Source: Jannaschia seohaensis
GTDB lineage: Bacteria; Pseudomonadota; Alphaproteobacteria; Rhodobacterales; Rhodobacteraceae
Direction of reading: 5' to 3'
Length of the DNA: 64,000 nt
NCBI RefSeq assembly: GCF_900116765.1
Contig: NZ_UETC01000001.1
Coordinates: 124,001 to 188,000 of the forward strand
Shown: one piece after another, positions 26,119-35,571 of the stretch
Numbering within the stretch: position 1 is the first letter of the stretch
Layout of the letters: every line of letters starts with the position of its first letter
Notes under the pieces: model-generated
Seen by the model: the letters and a program-made list of their open reading frames with translations, nothing else
What the model was told of the DNA's origin: nothing
The model's database searches: none
Made by a program: the position numbers and the translations under genes

Positions 26119-26994
26119 TCAGCCCAGCAGCGGCAGCAGCATCACCAGGCTGATCGCCACGATCACCGCGCCGCCCAGAAGGTGCAGCACCCCCGCCGTC
26201 ACCTGAAACGAGGCCGTCTCGCCGGAATGGACGAGCTGGCGCGCGACCACGCCGGAGGCCGCCACCGACGCATTGAACGCCGCTGTGCCGAGCCCCATGG
26301 CGAGAACCGCGAGAATGCCGACCATCATCACATCGAGCCGCGCCGCGATCGCCAGAAGCAGCAACGCGCCCGAGCAGGGCCGGACCGCCACGCTGAAGAC
26401 CAGCGCCGCCGAGTCCCGCCAGGAAGACAGTTCCGCCACCGCCTCGGGCGCGGGGCCATGGGCATGGCCGCAGGACTGGCAGACCGGGGCGGGCGCGCGC
26501 GCCTGAGCCACCAGGCGCATCCCCCGCGCCACGATCACGCCGCCGATTGCGGCGAAGAGCGCATAGCTGAGCGGCGCGAGCCACTCCTCGACCACATCCA
26601 CCGCCGCCGTCGAGCTGAGCAAGGACACCCCGCCGACCAACGCCGTCACCAGGAGGATCGCCATGAGCGCCTGCCCGAGCGCGGAGACGACCGAGAGCGC
26701 CACCATCCGCCGCAGCGTCGCCTGGGTCGCCAGCGCCGCCCCGCCCAACAGGATCTTCCCATGCCCCGGGCCCAGCGCATGGACGAAGCCATAGGCGAAG
26801 GTCGCGGCACAAAGCGACAGGATCGCCGTAGGGCTGCCGCTTCGCACGGCGCGCAGGCTGCGGGCCATCGCGTCCTGGAACTCCCGCTGGGTGGCGACGG
26901 CCCAGGCCATCACCGCGTCCCACGGAACCAGCAGCGCGGCGAGCGCGAGCACCGCCAGCGCGCCGAGCGAAACGGTCTGCCGCGTCAGTTGCAT
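26119..26994 (-). CDS. NicO/RcnA-type nickel/cobalt (or other metal) exporter
   Basis: A 291-residue membrane protein of the NicO family. It contains the family motif FVHALGPGHGK in an early helix, a second RPCSGALLLL motif, and a His/Cys-containing loop CQSCGHAHG (near residues 172-180) that likely binds metal. About six to seven transmembrane segments are apparent. Its start overlaps by 10 bases the stop of the upstream DUF1007 gene, its usual partner. The metal is not defined by the sequence; nickel and cobalt are the usual family substrates. Confidence 0.85.
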   Translation of the reverse strand: MQLTRQTVSLGALAVLALAALLVPWDAVMAWAVATQREFQDAMARSLRAVRSGSPTAILSLCAATFAYGFVHALGPGHGKILLGGAALATQATLRRMVALSVVSALGQALMAILLVTALVGGVSLLSSTAAVDVVEEWLAPLSYALFAAIGGVIVARGMRLVAQARAPAPVCQSCGHAHGPAPEAVAELSSWRDSAALVFSVAVRPCSGALLLLAIAARLDVMMVGILAVLAMGLGTAAFNASVAASGVVARQLVHSGETASFQVTAGVLHLLGGAVIVAISLVMLLPLLG

Positions 26995-27611
26995 GTCAGC
27001 AGCACGGTCTCGGCAAAGGCTTCGCCCACATTGGGGTCTTCCGGCATCTCTTCCTGCGAGAGCGCGGCCAGTTGCGCGCGCAGATCCATCGCGCCGTCGT
27101 CCAGATCCGGCTGGATCACGTCGACCGCGCAGCCTTCGGGCGCGACGGCCTCGGTGGTGTAGGCGTAGTAATAGCCGGGGTCGTAGATCTCCACGCGCAG
27201 CCCATCAGCCGGGCGCGGCGCTTCGAAGGGCAGCGTGAAGGCGACCCAGATGCGCTGATCCTCCTCGCCCGCGCTCGCATGGCGGGGCGCGGCGAAACCC
27301 GGTCCCTCGCCGATATGCAGATCGCCGGTATAGCCCGGCGGCCAATCCGTCTCGCCCGCGGCGATCATGGCGAAATCCACCGCGTCCAGCACGCCGTCGC
27401 GGTCCGGGTCGAGATCCAGGATCTCCCAGAGCGTGAGCGAGGTGAACGCGTCGTAATGCCAGCGCACGGTCAGGGCCGTGACGTCGCCCTCCGCGTTGCG
27501 CTCGAACCCGATGGTGGTGTCGGCGAAGACATGCGGATGCGCCGCCCCCGTCCCGGTCGACAGACCGAGAGCCATGAGCCCCGCCATTCCGATCCCCAGC
27601 GCTCGAATCAT
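26985..27611 (-). CDS. DUF1007-family periplasmic protein, NicO partner
   Basis: A 208-residue secreted protein: hydrophobic signal peptide (IRALGIGMAGLMALGL) with cleavage near GAAHPHVF. The AHPHVF start of the mature protein is a hallmark of the DUF1007 family and offers histidines for metal. A DLDPDRDGVLDAVDF segment looks like an EF-hand-type loop. Cysteines occur near the C-terminus. ATG 27611 (AAGGGA upstream) was preferred to a longer in-frame start that would add an implausible N-terminus. It is coupled with NicO and probably escorts or senses the exported metal. Confidence 0.85.
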   Translation of the reverse strand: MIRALGIGMAGLMALGLSTGTGAAHPHVFADTTIGFERNAEGDVTALTVRWHYDAFTSLTLWEILDLDPDRDGVLDAVDFAMIAAGETDWPPGYTGDLHIGEGPGFAAPRHASAGEEDQRIWVAFTLPFEAPRPADGLRVEIYDPGYYYAYTTEAVAPEGCAVDVIQPDLDDGAMDLRAQLAALSQEEMPEDPNVGEAFAETVLLTCN

Positions 27612-27710
27612 CTTCGGTCCCTTTCGACGTGTCCCGGACATAGGTGTCTCACCGTTTGTGCAAAAGCCTCCGCTCAGGCGCAGCCCCGCCACAGGCGCCC
27701 GACCGCCGGT

Positions 27711-28109
27711 TCAGCCCGAGGCGATCTCGCCGCCCAGCGACTCGAGGATCGGGCAATCGGGCCGCTGATCCCCGGCGCAGGCCCCGATCAGATGCGCCAG
27801 CGTCTCTCGCATCTCGCGGAGATCGGCAATCCGGGCGTCGATCTCTCCCAGCTGCGCCTCGGCGATGGCCTTCACCTCCGCACTGGAGCGCGCCTCATCG
27901 TCCCAAAGCGCCAGCAGCGTGCGGCACTGCTCGATCGGAAATCCCAGGGACCGCGCACGCCCGACGAAGTTCAGCTTGTGAATGTCCGCGTCGGAGAAGC
28001 TGCGATAGCCGTTCGCGGAGCGCTTCGGCCGGACGAGATCGATTTCTTCGTAGTAGCGGATCGTCTTGGCGGGCACGCCGGTGCGCGCGGACGCATCGGA
28101 AATATTCAT
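27711..28109 (-). CDS. cueR: Copper-responsive MerR-family regulator CueR
   Basis: A 132-residue MerR-type activator: MNISDASARTGVPAKTIRYYEEIDLV is the winged helix, followed by a long dimerisation helix. A C-terminal loop CAGDQRPDC (Cys-x7-Cys) is the Cu(I)-binding signature of CueR rather than of mercury or zinc relatives. GGGAGG precedes ATG 28109. It is divergent from copA, with its presumed operator between them. Confidence 0.92.
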   Translation of the reverse strand: MNISDASARTGVPAKTIRYYEEIDLVRPKRSANGYRSFSDADIHKLNFVGRARSLGFPIEQCRTLLALWDDEARSSAEVKAIAEAQLGEIDARIADLREMRETLAHLIGACAGDQRPDCPILESLGGEIASG

Positions 28110-28121
28110 GCGGGACCTCCC

Positions 28122-28142
28122 TTGACCTTCCAGCAACTGGAA
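28122..28142 (+). promoter_or_regulatory. CueR operator/promoter of copA
   Basis: TTGACC (28122-28127) is followed by the dyad TTCCAG-CAA-CTGGAA (28128-28142), the position and shape of MerR-family operators that sit in a long spacer. A -10 about 19-20 bases downstream is poor (CATCTG), typical of promoters needing activator-induced DNA twist. The dyad is 42 bases before copA. Confidence 0.7.
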
Positions 28143-28184
28143 CCCCCATCTGCATAGTCAAGTCAAGCACGGCGGAGGATTCCC

Positions 28185-30659
28185 ATGTCGGACCAGAGCA
28201 TCACCCTTCCCCTCTCGGGGCTGACCTGTGCCGGTTGCGCCGGGCGGGTCGAGCGGGCGCTCGCCAAGGTGCCCGGCGTGTCCGCGGCCGCCGTGAACTT
28301 CGCCACGGGCAAGGCGACCGTCGACGGCACGGCGGGGCGCGCCGATCTCGTTCAGGCGGTCGAGGCGGCAGGCTATGCCGTCCCCTCCCGCACGGTCACG
28401 CTGACCATCGAGGGCCTGAGCTGCGCCGGATGCGTCGGCCGGGCGGAGCGGGCGCTCGCCGCCGTCGACGGTGCGGACGAGGTCTCGGTCAACCTCGCCA
28501 CCGGGCGCGCGACCGTCACCGGCTGGGCCGAGGAAGCGGCGCTGATCGACGCCGTCACCGCCGCCGGGTATCCAGGGCGGCCAGTTGCGGACGCGACCAC
28601 GCCCGCGGACACGGGCGACGATGAAGCCCAATCGATGCGCCGCCGCGCCGGGCTGGCGGCCCTGCTGACAGCGCCTGTCTTCGTCCTGGAGATGGGCGGG
28701 CATGTCTTCCCTGCCTTCCACCACTGGATCGCCGGGACCATCGGCATGCAGACCAGCTGGGTGATCCAACTGGTGCTCACGACCCTGGTCCTCGCCGGCC
28801 CGGGGCGCGTCTTCTACGCCAAGGGCCTGCCCGCCCTGCTCCGGCGGTCGCCCGACATGAACGCGCTGGTCGCGCTGGGCACGACGGCGGCCTATCTCTA
28901 TTCACTCGTCGCGACGCTCACCCCGGGCGTGCTGCCGCCCAATAGCGTCGCCGTCTATTACGAGGCCGCCGCCGTCATCGTGACCCTGATCCTGATCGGC
29001 CGCTGGCTGGAGGCCCGGGCCAAGGGCCGCGCCTCCCAGGCCATCGCGCGGCTGGTAGGACTGCGCCCGGCCACCGCGCATGTGCGCCGCGCCACCGGGA
29101 TCGAGCAAACCCCTGTCGCAGCGCTCGCCCCCGGGGACATCATCGAAATGCGCCCCGGCGCGCGCTTTCCGGTCGATGGGATCGTCACCGAGGGCACCGG
29201 CACCGTCGACGAGTCGATGCTCACCGGAGAGCCTCTGCCCGTGGCCAAAGCGCCCGGCGACCCCGTGACCGGCGGCACGGTGAACCAGACCGGCGCGCTG
29301 GTCTTCCGCGCGACGGCGGTCGGAGCCGACACGCAACTGGCCGCGATCATCCGTCTGGTCGAGGCGGCGCAGGGCGGCAAGCTGCCGATCCAGGCGGTGG
29401 TGGACCGGGTCACGGCCTGGTTCGTGCCCGCCGTGCTGGCCATCGCGGCGCTGACCTTCGCGCTCTGGCTGACGCTGGGCCCCGACCTCGCCCATGCGGT
29501 GGTGGCGGGCGTCGCCGTCCTGATCGTCGCCTGTCCCTGCGCCATGGGGCTGGCCACGCCGGTCTCGATCCTGGTGGGCACGGGGCGCGGGGCCGAGATG
29601 GGCGTGCTGTTTCGCAAGGGCGCGGCGCTGCAACGGTTAAGCGAGGCCCAGGTCGTCGCCTTCGACAAGACCGGGACCCTGACCGAAGGGCGTCCGCGCC
29701 TGACCGATCTGGAGCTTGCGCCGGGCCAAGACCGCGAGACGGTGCTGTCGCTGGTCGGCGCGGTCGAGGCGCGCTCCGAGCATCCTCTGGCGCGGGCCCT
29801 GGTCGAGGCGGCGCAGGGGCTGCCCCTGCCCGAGTTGTCCGATTTTGAGGCCGTTCCCGGCATGGGCGTCTCGGCGGAGGTGGCGGGCCGGCGCGTCCAG
29901 ATCGGCGCGGCGCGCTACATGGCATCGCTCGGGTTCGAAGCCGGTCCCTTGGCCGAAGCCGCCGACCGCTTCGCCGCCGGCGGCGCGACGCCGATCTTCG
30001 CCGCGGTCGAGGGCCGGGTCGCCGCCGTTCTGGCGGTGGCCGACCCGATCGCCGACGCCACCCCCGCCGCGCTGGCCGCGCTGCGCGCCCGGGGCGTGCG
30101 GCTGGCCATGATCACCGGCGACGACCGCCGGACGGCGCAGGCGGTGGCGCGGGGCCTCGGCATCGACGACGTCGCCGCCGAGATACTGCCCGACGGCAAG
30201 GCGGCGGCTGTCGCCGATCTCCGCGCGCGCCACGGTGTCGTGGCCTTCGTCGGCGACGGCATCAACGACGCGCCCGCCTTGGCCGAGGCCGATATCGGCG
30301 TGGCGCTCGGCACCGGCACCGATGTCGCCATCGAGGCGGCCGAAGTCGTCCTCGTCTCCGGCGCGCTGACGGGCGTGCCCAACGCCCTGGCCCTTTCGCA
30401 GGCGACGCTGCGCAATATCCGGCAAAACCTGTTTTGGGCCTTCGCCTATAACGCGGCGCTGATCCCCGTCGCGGCGGGCGTTCTCTGGCCCGCCTTCGGG
30501 CTGCAACTGTCGCCGATGCTGGCGGCGGGGGCGATGGCGCTGTCATCGCTCTTCGTCCTGGGCAACGCCTTGCGCCTGCGCGGCTGGCGGCCCGCGGCGC
30601 GGAGCCAGCAGACCCCAGCGCCGGCGGCGGTCCCGGCGGGGCAGGCGCGCCCCGCCTGA
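28185..30659 (+). CDS. copA: Cu(+)-exporting P1B-type ATPase CopA
   Basis: An 824-residue inner-membrane copper pump. Two N-terminal heavy-metal-binding domains carry CAGC motifs (residues about 15-20 and 83-86). These are followed by transmembrane helices, the actuator TGEPLPV, the ion-path CPC motif in [13 protein letters not shown], the phosphorylation site DKTGTLTEG, the SEHPLARAL motif, [16 protein letters not shown], and the Cu-specific YN (FAYNAALIP) and MxxSS ([15 protein letters not shown]) helices. ATG 28185 has GGAGG upstream. It is expected to be induced by copper through CueR. Confidence 0.96.
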   Translation: MSDQSITLPLSGLTCAGCAGRVERALAKVPGVSAAAVNFATGKATVDGTAGRADLVQAVEAAGYAVPSRTVTLTIEGLSCAGCVGRAERALAAVDGADEVSVNLATGRATVTGWAEEAALIDAVTAAGYPGRPVADATTPADTGDDEAQSMRRRAGLAALLTAPVFVLEMGGHVFPAFHHWIAGTIGMQTSWVIQLVLTTLVLAGPGRVFYAKGLPALLRRSPDMNALVALGTTAAYLYSLVATLTPGVLPPNSVAVYYEAAAVIVTLILIGRWLEARAKGRASQAIARLVGLRPATAHVRRATGIEQTPVAALAPGDIIEMRPGARFPVDGIVTEGTGTVDESMLTGEPLPVAKAPGDPVTGGTVNQTGALVFRATAVGADTQLAAIIRLVEAAQGGKLPIQAVVDRVTAWFVPAVLAIAALTFALWLTLGPDLAHAVVAGVAVLIVACPCAMGLATPVSILVGTGRGAEMGVLFRKGAALQRLSEAQVVAFDKTGTLTEGRPRLTDLELAPGQDRETVLSLVGAVEARSEHPLARALVEAAQGLPLPELSDFEAVPGMGVSAEVAGRRVQIGAARYMASLGFEAGPLAEAADRFAAGGATPIFAAVEGRVAAVLAVADPIADATPAALAALRARGVRLAMITGDDRRTAQAVARGLGIDDVAAEILPDGKAAAVADLRARHGVVAFVGDGINDAPALAEADIGVALGTGTDVAIEAAEVVLVSGALTGVPNALALSQATLRNIRQNLFWAFAYNAALIPVAAGVLWPAFGLQLSPMLAAGAMALSSLFVLGNALRLRGWRPAARSQQTPAPAAVPAGQARPA

Positions 30660-30679
30660 CCGGAGCGCTTGCGCTCCGG
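30660..30679 (+). terminator. Hairpin after copA
   Basis: An inverted repeat CCGGAGCGC-TT-GCGCTCCGG immediately after the copA stop. No U-tract follows, so termination may be partial. Confidence 0.55.
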
Positions 30680-30738
30680 CCCCCGGCCATGCAGGGGTGC
30701 GGACCATGCCCCGCGCGCTGCCTCTCCGCTGATCGGCC

Positions 30739-31443
30739 ATGGACGACCTGCTGGCCGGGTTCGCCGCCGCGTTCCGCCTGATCGTCACCCTGGACGCGGA
30801 GCTAATCGAGATCACGCTGCTGTCGTTGCGCGTCACGCTCACCGCCGTGGCGATCGCCTGCCTCATCGGCCTGCCGCTGGGGGCCTGGCTGGCGGTGCGG
30901 CGCTTCCGCTTCCGCCGCACTGTGATCGCCACGCTCAACGCGCTGATCGGCCTGCCGCCGGTGGTGGTGGGTCTCGTGGTCTACCTCATGCTCTCGCGCT
31001 CGGGCCCGTTCGGCGTGCTGGATCTGCTCTTCACACCCACGGCGATGATCGTCGCGCAGGTGGTCATCGTCACGCCCCTGGTCGCCTCCATCGCCCATCA
31101 GGCCATGCGGGAGCTCTGGGCCGAGTATCACGACCTGCTGATCTCGATGGGCGCCTCCCGGTGGCAACGGATGGCCACGCTGATCCTGGACGGGCGCCGG
31201 GCGCTGCTGACTGCGGCGCTGGCGGGCTTCGGCCGCGCCATCGGCGAGGTCGGGGCGATCATGATCGTGGGCGGCAATATCGACGGCGCGACCCGGGTCC
31301 TGACCACCGCCATCGCGCTGGAGACCGGGCGTGGCGACTTCGCCTTGGCGCTGGGGCTGGGGATCGTCCTGATCGCGCTGGCGCTGATCGTGTCCGGCGC
31401 GAGCCATTGGGCCATGCGGACGGAGCGGCACGGGCGATGGTGA
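30739..31443 (+). CDS. tupB: Tungstate ABC transporter permease TupB
   Basis: A 234-residue inner-membrane permease of the TupB/ModB type. Several hydrophobic helices surround the coupling motif, EYHDLLISMGASRWQRMATLILDGRRALLTAALAGFGRAIGEVGA, read here as the EAA-like loop. It overlaps tupC by seven bases, making a BCA operon in which the permease comes first. There is no molybdate riboswitch or ModE site in the preceding 79 bases. Confidence 0.85.
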   Translation: MDDLLAGFAAAFRLIVTLDAELIEITLLSLRVTLTAVAIACLIGLPLGAWLAVRRFRFRRTVIATLNALIGLPPVVVGLVVYLMLSRSGPFGVLDLLFTPTAMIVAQVVIVTPLVASIAHQAMRELWAEYHDLLISMGASRWQRMATLILDGRRALLTAALAGFGRAIGEVGAIMIVGGNIDGATRVLTTAIALETGRGDFALALGLGIVLIALALIVSGASHWAMRTERHGRW

Positions 31444-32144
31444 GCCTGCTGCCCCTGCGCCTGGAGGGCGCCGCCCTGGTCCGCCGAGGCCGGACCCTGG
31501 TCGGCCCCATCGACCTGGACCTGCCGGCGGGCGACGTCACCGCGGTGATCGGGCCGAACGGATCGGGCAAGACGTCGCTGTTGCGGATGATGCACGGACT
31601 TCAGCCCGCACGCGGCCGGATCCGCTGGTCGGTGCCCGAGGCCGAGGCCCGGCAGCGCCAGGCCTTCGTCTTTCAGCGCCCCATCGTCCTGCGGCGCTCG
31701 GTCGCCGCCAACCTCGCCTACCCGTTGCGGCTGCGCGGTGTCCCGCGCGAAGAGGCCCGTGCAAGGGCCGATGAGCAGGCCCGCCGCTTCGACCTCACGA
31801 CCCTCCTGACACAGCCCGCCCCCTCCCTCTCCGGCGGCGAACTCCAGCGCCTCGCCCTCGCCCGCGCGCTCATCACCGAGCCCGAGCTGCTCTTCGCCGA
31901 CGAGCCCTGCGCCGCCCTCGATGGCCGCGCTACCCGCGCGGTCGAGACCCATCTCGCCCGGGCCGCTTCTCGCACGACGCTGGTTCTCGCCACCCATGAC
32001 ATGGGCCAGGCGCGGCGCATCGCCACGCGGGTGATCTTTCTGCTCCATGGCCGCGTCCACGAAACCGGGCCCGCCGACGCCTTCTTTTCGGACCCACAGA
32101 CCGAGGCCGCCCGCGCCTTTCTCAGAGGAGACATTGTCGAATGA
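31437..32144 (+). CDS. tupC: Tungstate ABC transporter ATP-binding protein TupC
   Basis: A 235-residue ATPase: Walker A GPNGSGKTSLL, Q-loop VFQRPIVLRRSV, signature LSGGELQRLALARAL and Walker B LLFADEPCAALDG, with the H-loop histidine in LATHDMGQARR. It energises the TupB permease. ATG 31437 lies inside the end of tupB, and its own stop overlaps tupA by ATGA. Confidence 0.88.
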   Translation: MVSLLPLRLEGAALVRRGRTLVGPIDLDLPAGDVTAVIGPNGSGKTSLLRMMHGLQPARGRIRWSVPEAEARQRQAFVFQRPIVLRRSVAANLAYPLRLRGVPREEARARADEQARRFDLTTLLTQPAPSLSGGELQRLALARALITEPELLFADEPCAALDGRATRAVETHLARAASRTTLVLATHDMGQARRIATRVIFLLHGRVHETGPADAFFSDPQTEAARAFLRGDIVE

Positions 32145-32944
32145 TCCTAGCCCTCCTGCTGATGCTTCTGACCACCCTTCCGGCCAGCGCCGAGACGCTG
32201 CGCATGGCCGTCACCACCTCGTTCGACGCCTCAGGCCTCGCGGACATCCTCTTGCCCGAGATCGCGGCAGAAACAGGCATCGATGTCCAGCTTCTGGTGG
32301 TCGGCACCGGCCAAGCCCTGCGGCTGGGCGAAGCGGGCGATGTCGATGCAGTCCTCGTTCATTCCCGCGCCGCCGAGGAGTCCTTCGTGGCCCAAGGCCA
32401 TGCCACCCACCGGCGGGAGATCATGTATAACGATTTCGTTCTGATCGGGCCGGTCTCCGACCCAGCCGAGATCGCCGACGCCCCCGACGCCGCCACCGCC
32501 CTGGCCCGCATCGCGGCCGCGGGCACGCCCTTCGTGAGCCGCGGCGACGACAGCGGAACCCACAAGGCGGAGCTGCGCCTGTGGAACGCCGCAGAGCTCT
32601 CCCCCGAGGGCGGCTGGTATCGCCCCGTCGGCGCCGGGATGGGCGCGGCCCTGAACACGGCGGTGGCGATGGGGGCCTATGTGCTGTCGGATCGCGCGAC
32701 ATGGCTCAATTTCGGGAACCGTGACGACATGACCATCCTGTTCGAGGGAGATCCCGCGCTCTTCAACCAATATGCTTACCTGCCCGTGGCGCCGGACCGG
32801 CACCCGCATGTGCCCCATGACAGGGCGCTCCGGCTCGAAGACTGGCTCACCGGCCCGCGCGGTCAGGCTCTGATCGACGGCTACACGATCGCGGGCGAAC
32901 GCCTCTTCACCGCCAACGCCACCCCCCGGGAGGCGCGCCCTTAA
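32141..32944 (+). CDS. tupA: Tungstate-binding periplasmic protein TupA
   Basis: A 267-residue secreted binding protein. The signal peptide is ILALLLMLLTTLPASA, with cleavage before ETLRMAVTTSFDASG. The TTSFDASG motif corresponds to the TTTSxxxSG oxyanion-binding motif of TupA, and SRGDDSGTHKAELRLW is the second binding region. The gene order tupB-tupC-tupA differs from the more common ABC order. Tungstate rather than molybdate is favoured by the motif but not proven. Confidence 0.88.
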   Translation: MILALLLMLLTTLPASAETLRMAVTTSFDASGLADILLPEIAAETGIDVQLLVVGTGQALRLGEAGDVDAVLVHSRAAEESFVAQGHATHRREIMYNDFVLIGPVSDPAEIADAPDAATALARIAAAGTPFVSRGDDSGTHKAELRLWNAAELSPEGGWYRPVGAGMGAALNTAVAMGAYVLSDRATWLNFGNRDDMTILFEGDPALFNQYAYLPVAPDRHPHVPHDRALRLEDWLTGPRGQALIDGYTIAGERLFTANATPREARP

Positions 32945-33226
32945 CCCAGCCCGACATCCTGGTCCTGATAAGCGACCAGCACACCGGCACGCTCTTCCCG
33001 GACTACCCCACCGACGGACTGCGCACCCCAGCCGACGCGGCGGGCCGCCCGCCCGGCCTATTTCGACACTCTCCTCGATCTCCACGAAACCGCAACGGAG
33101 GCGCTTCAAGGGCGCGACGACACCCGGCGGACGGCCGCCTTCCTTTCCCTCTCAGACCATGGCGATACGCCGGGCGGGCCGCTGACCGACCCGGCCTCGG
33201 TCGCCTTCGATCCCGGCCCCCCCTAG
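32944..33226 (+). pseudogene. Remnant of a sulfatase/alkaline-phosphatase-superfamily gene
   Basis: Between tupA and the SDR gene two fragments of a type-I sulfatase can be read. Frame 1 from 32944 gives PDILVLISDQHTG, the start of choline-sulfatase-like proteins. Frame 2 gives YFDTLLDLHETATEALQ followed by TAAFLSLSDHGDTPGGP, the SDHGD metal-site motif, ending at TAG 33224-33226. The fragments are close together and in different frames, so a large internal deletion plus frameshift has destroyed the gene. No start codon remains. The last four bases overlap the SDR gene on the other strand. Confidence 0.7.
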
Positions 33227-33999
33227 CCCAGCATCCCGAGATCGCCGTCGATGGCGATCGCCTGGCCCGAGATCGTCGCGCCGCTGGGCGAGGCCAGGAA
33301 CAGCACCTGATCGGCGATCTGGCGCGGGGTGACGTAATCCTTGATCGATGCATAGGCGAAGGCCTCGGCCTCGATCTCGGCCATCGTGCGGCCCTGGGCC
33401 TGGGCGCGCGCCTCCATCACGCGCCGCTGGCGGTCGCCCGCGACGAGGCCCGGCAGGATCGCGTTCACCGTGATCCCGTCGCCCCCCAGCTCCCGCGCGA
33501 GGGATTTGGTCAGGCCGATCACCCCCCATTTCGCCGCCGCGTAGGGCGCGCGATTGGCGAAGCCCAGGCGCCCCGCCGCCGAGGACATCATCACGATCCG
33601 TCCCCGGTCCGAAGCCCGCAGCGCGGGGATGGCCGCGCGGGTGACGTAGAACGCCCCCGTCAGGCAGACATCGAGCGTGCGCGCCCAATCCGCCGCGTCG
33701 ACCTTTTCCAGCGGCGCGGTCGGCCCCGCGATGCCCGCATTGTTCACCAGCAGGTCCAGCCCGCCCAGCGCCGCCACCGCCTCGGACACGAAGGCGCCCG
33801 CCTCCGCCTCGTCCGCCACGTCGCAGCGCCGGGCAAAGAGCTCCGCGTCGGCGGCGCGGGCCGCGCCCAGCGCGTCCTCGTCCAAATCGCAAAGCGCCAC
33901 CCGCGCCCCCGCCTCACGCAGCGCGCGCACGATCTCCAGCCCGATCCCCCCGGCCCCGGCGGTCACCAACGCGCGGACCTCTCCAAGATGCAGATCCAT
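33223..33999 (-). CDS. Short-chain dehydrogenase/reductase, substrate unknown
   Basis: A 258-residue classical SDR: cofactor motif TAGAGGIGLEI near residue 14, NNAGIAGP, catalytic Ser in VMMSSAAGRLGF and Tyr/Lys in YAAAKWGVIGLT. The Asp in CDLDEDAL after the second strand suggests NAD(H) over NADP(H). ATG 33999 follows GGAGGA. Substrates of such enzymes range from sugars to 3-oxoacyl thioesters, and nothing nearby defines it. It ends inside the sulfatase remnant. Confidence 0.85.
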   Translation of the reverse strand: MDLHLGEVRALVTAGAGGIGLEIVRALREAGARVALCDLDEDALGAARAADAELFARRCDVADEAEAGAFVSEAVAALGGLDLLVNNAGIAGPTAPLEKVDAADWARTLDVCLTGAFYVTRAAIPALRASDRGRIVMMSSAAGRLGFANRAPYAAAKWGVIGLTKSLARELGGDGITVNAILPGLVAGDRQRRVMEARAQAQGRTMAEIEAEAFAYASIKDYVTPRQIADQVLFLASPSGATISGQAIAIDGDLGMLG

Positions 34000-34136
34000 A
34001 TCCCGTCCTCCTGCCAGCATGGGATATGACATGCCGCGCGACGGCAAGCCCTCCCGGAGCAATCGGGTGGGACCGATCTTTCGCATCCGAAAGGATTAAG
34101 GCAAGTTGACCTCTCGGTCGCGAGTTTGGAGGCGTT

Positions 34137-34979
34137 ATGGATCGAGACTTTGGCCCACCGGTCGCCATCGGTGGGCTCGGCGGCAGTGGGACGCGGATCT
34201 TTTCGGCGCTGCTCCAGGCGGCAGGGTTCCGGAACGGAGAGGACTTGAACAAGGCCTTGGACATGCTTTGGTTCACGATCCTGTTCAAGCGCCCAGACTT
34301 CGCCCGCGCCTGCCCCAGCGAAGCGGCGCTCGATCAGGCCGTGCGACTGTTCCACGATGCGATGACGCATGGCCTCTCGGGGCGCATGGGCCCTGAGGAT
34401 CGGGCGCTCCTGGACCGGCTGCGGCGCGATCTTCCGCCGCATGGAAACTGGACGTCGGGGGCCATTGCGGAGAATGTCGACCGCCTGATCGCCAGTGGAC
34501 CGAAACCCCCCGGCCCATGGGGATGGAAAGAGCCGAACACGCATATCTTTCTCTCCGCGCTGGACGCGCGTTTCCGGGGCCTGCGTTATATCCACATCGT
34601 GCGCGATGCGAACGACATGGCCCTGTCCCGAAACATCAATCAGCTGAAACTCTGGGGTCCGAACCCGCCCGAGGACGCGCCCCTCCCGGTCCGACAGCTC
34701 CGCTTCTGGACCAAGGCGAACGCGCGGGCGCTGGATTACGGGGCGACCATGGGCGAGCGTTTCCTGGTCATCTCCTACGAGGATTTCTGCGCCCGGCCCG
34801 GGCTCCATTGGGAGCGGCTCAAGGCCTTTCTGGGACCGGAGGCGCACGGAGAGTTCCCCTCGGACCTCGTCAACCCCACGACGATCGGACGGGGCGCGGC
34901 GTTGGAGCACATCCCGGAGGCGGACCTCGCCGCCGCCGAAGCGGTCACCGCCCGCGTCGCCGCATTGGGGCGCGTCTGA
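34137..34979 (+). CDS. Sulfotransferase-family protein
   Basis: A 280-residue protein with a PAPS-type 5' phosphosulfate loop at the N-terminus (IGGLGGSGTRIFSALL) and the 3' phosphate motif later (LRYIHIVRDANDMALSRN). WGWKEPNTHIFL and FLVISYEDFCARP are further family-like segments. It is probably cytosolic, transferring sulfonate to a sugar, lipid or small molecule. A GGAGG box precedes the ATG. It stands alone next to the sulfatase remnant, which hints at a former sulfur-ester locus. Confidence 0.75.
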   Translation: MDRDFGPPVAIGGLGGSGTRIFSALLQAAGFRNGEDLNKALDMLWFTILFKRPDFARACPSEAALDQAVRLFHDAMTHGLSGRMGPEDRALLDRLRRDLPPHGNWTSGAIAENVDRLIASGPKPPGPWGWKEPNTHIFLSALDARFRGLRYIHIVRDANDMALSRNINQLKLWGPNPPEDAPLPVRQLRFWTKANARALDYGATMGERFLVISYEDFCARPGLHWERLKAFLGPEAHGEFPSDLVNPTTIGRGAALEHIPEADLAAAEAVTARVAALGRV

Positions 34980-34983
34980 CGCC

Positions 34984-35571
34984 TCAGCCGCGCCGAAGAT
35001 AGACGTAATAGGCACCGGAGCCGCCATGGCTACGACTGGCCTCGGTGACCTGGAGGACGACAGAGGCGAGCGGAGGCATCGCAAGCCAGGTCGGAACCTG
35101 ATGCTTCAGCACGCCGAGGCGGTTGGGCATAACCGTGTCCGAGGGCTTGGACTTGCCCTTGCCGGTCACCACCAGAACCAGCCGCTTGCCCTCCGACTGG
35201 GCCGACATCACGAAGCGCGCGAGCGCAGGCTGCGCCTGAGCCAGGGTCATGCCGTGCAGGTCCAGCTTGGCCTCGGGGCGCAGCTTGCCGGACTTCATGC
35301 GCTTATGCGTCTTGGCATCCATCCGAAGCGGGGCCGCCGCGACCTGCTCCGAGATGGTCGGAGCAAGGGAATGGGCCGAGCCCCGCGCCTTGGCCCGCGC
35401 ACCGAGCGTAAAGGGCTGGATGGCACGCGGCGCGGGCACGGGGCGCGGCTTTCTCGGCGGTTCGGCCTCCGGCGGGGGCGCGTCGCGGCGCGCGGCATCC
35501 AGGGGGTCGGTGCTGCGTGTGTAGCGCTGCCACAGCTCCCGATCCTCGGCGCTGAGGCGGCGCCGCCTCAT
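34984..35571 (-). CDS. Smr-domain protein
   Basis: A 195-residue protein with a basic, disordered N-terminal half and a C-terminal Smr (small MutS-related) domain: LDLHGMTLAQAQ, VLVVTGKGK and GGSGAYYVYLRR. Smr domains nick DNA or RNA junctions in some proteins and cleave mRNA at stalled ribosomes in others; the role here is unknown. The start overlaps mltA by ATGA, so it is the last gene of a timA-mltA-smr unit. Confidence 0.88.
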   Translation of the reverse strand: MRRRRLSAEDRELWQRYTRSTDPLDAARRDAPPPEAEPPRKPRPVPAPRAIQPFTLGARAKARGSAHSLAPTISEQVAAAPLRMDAKTHKRMKSGKLRPEAKLDLHGMTLAQAQPALARFVMSAQSEGKRLVLVVTGKGKSKPSDTVMPNRLGVLKHQVPTWLAMPPLASVVLQVTEASRSHGGSGAYYVYLRRG

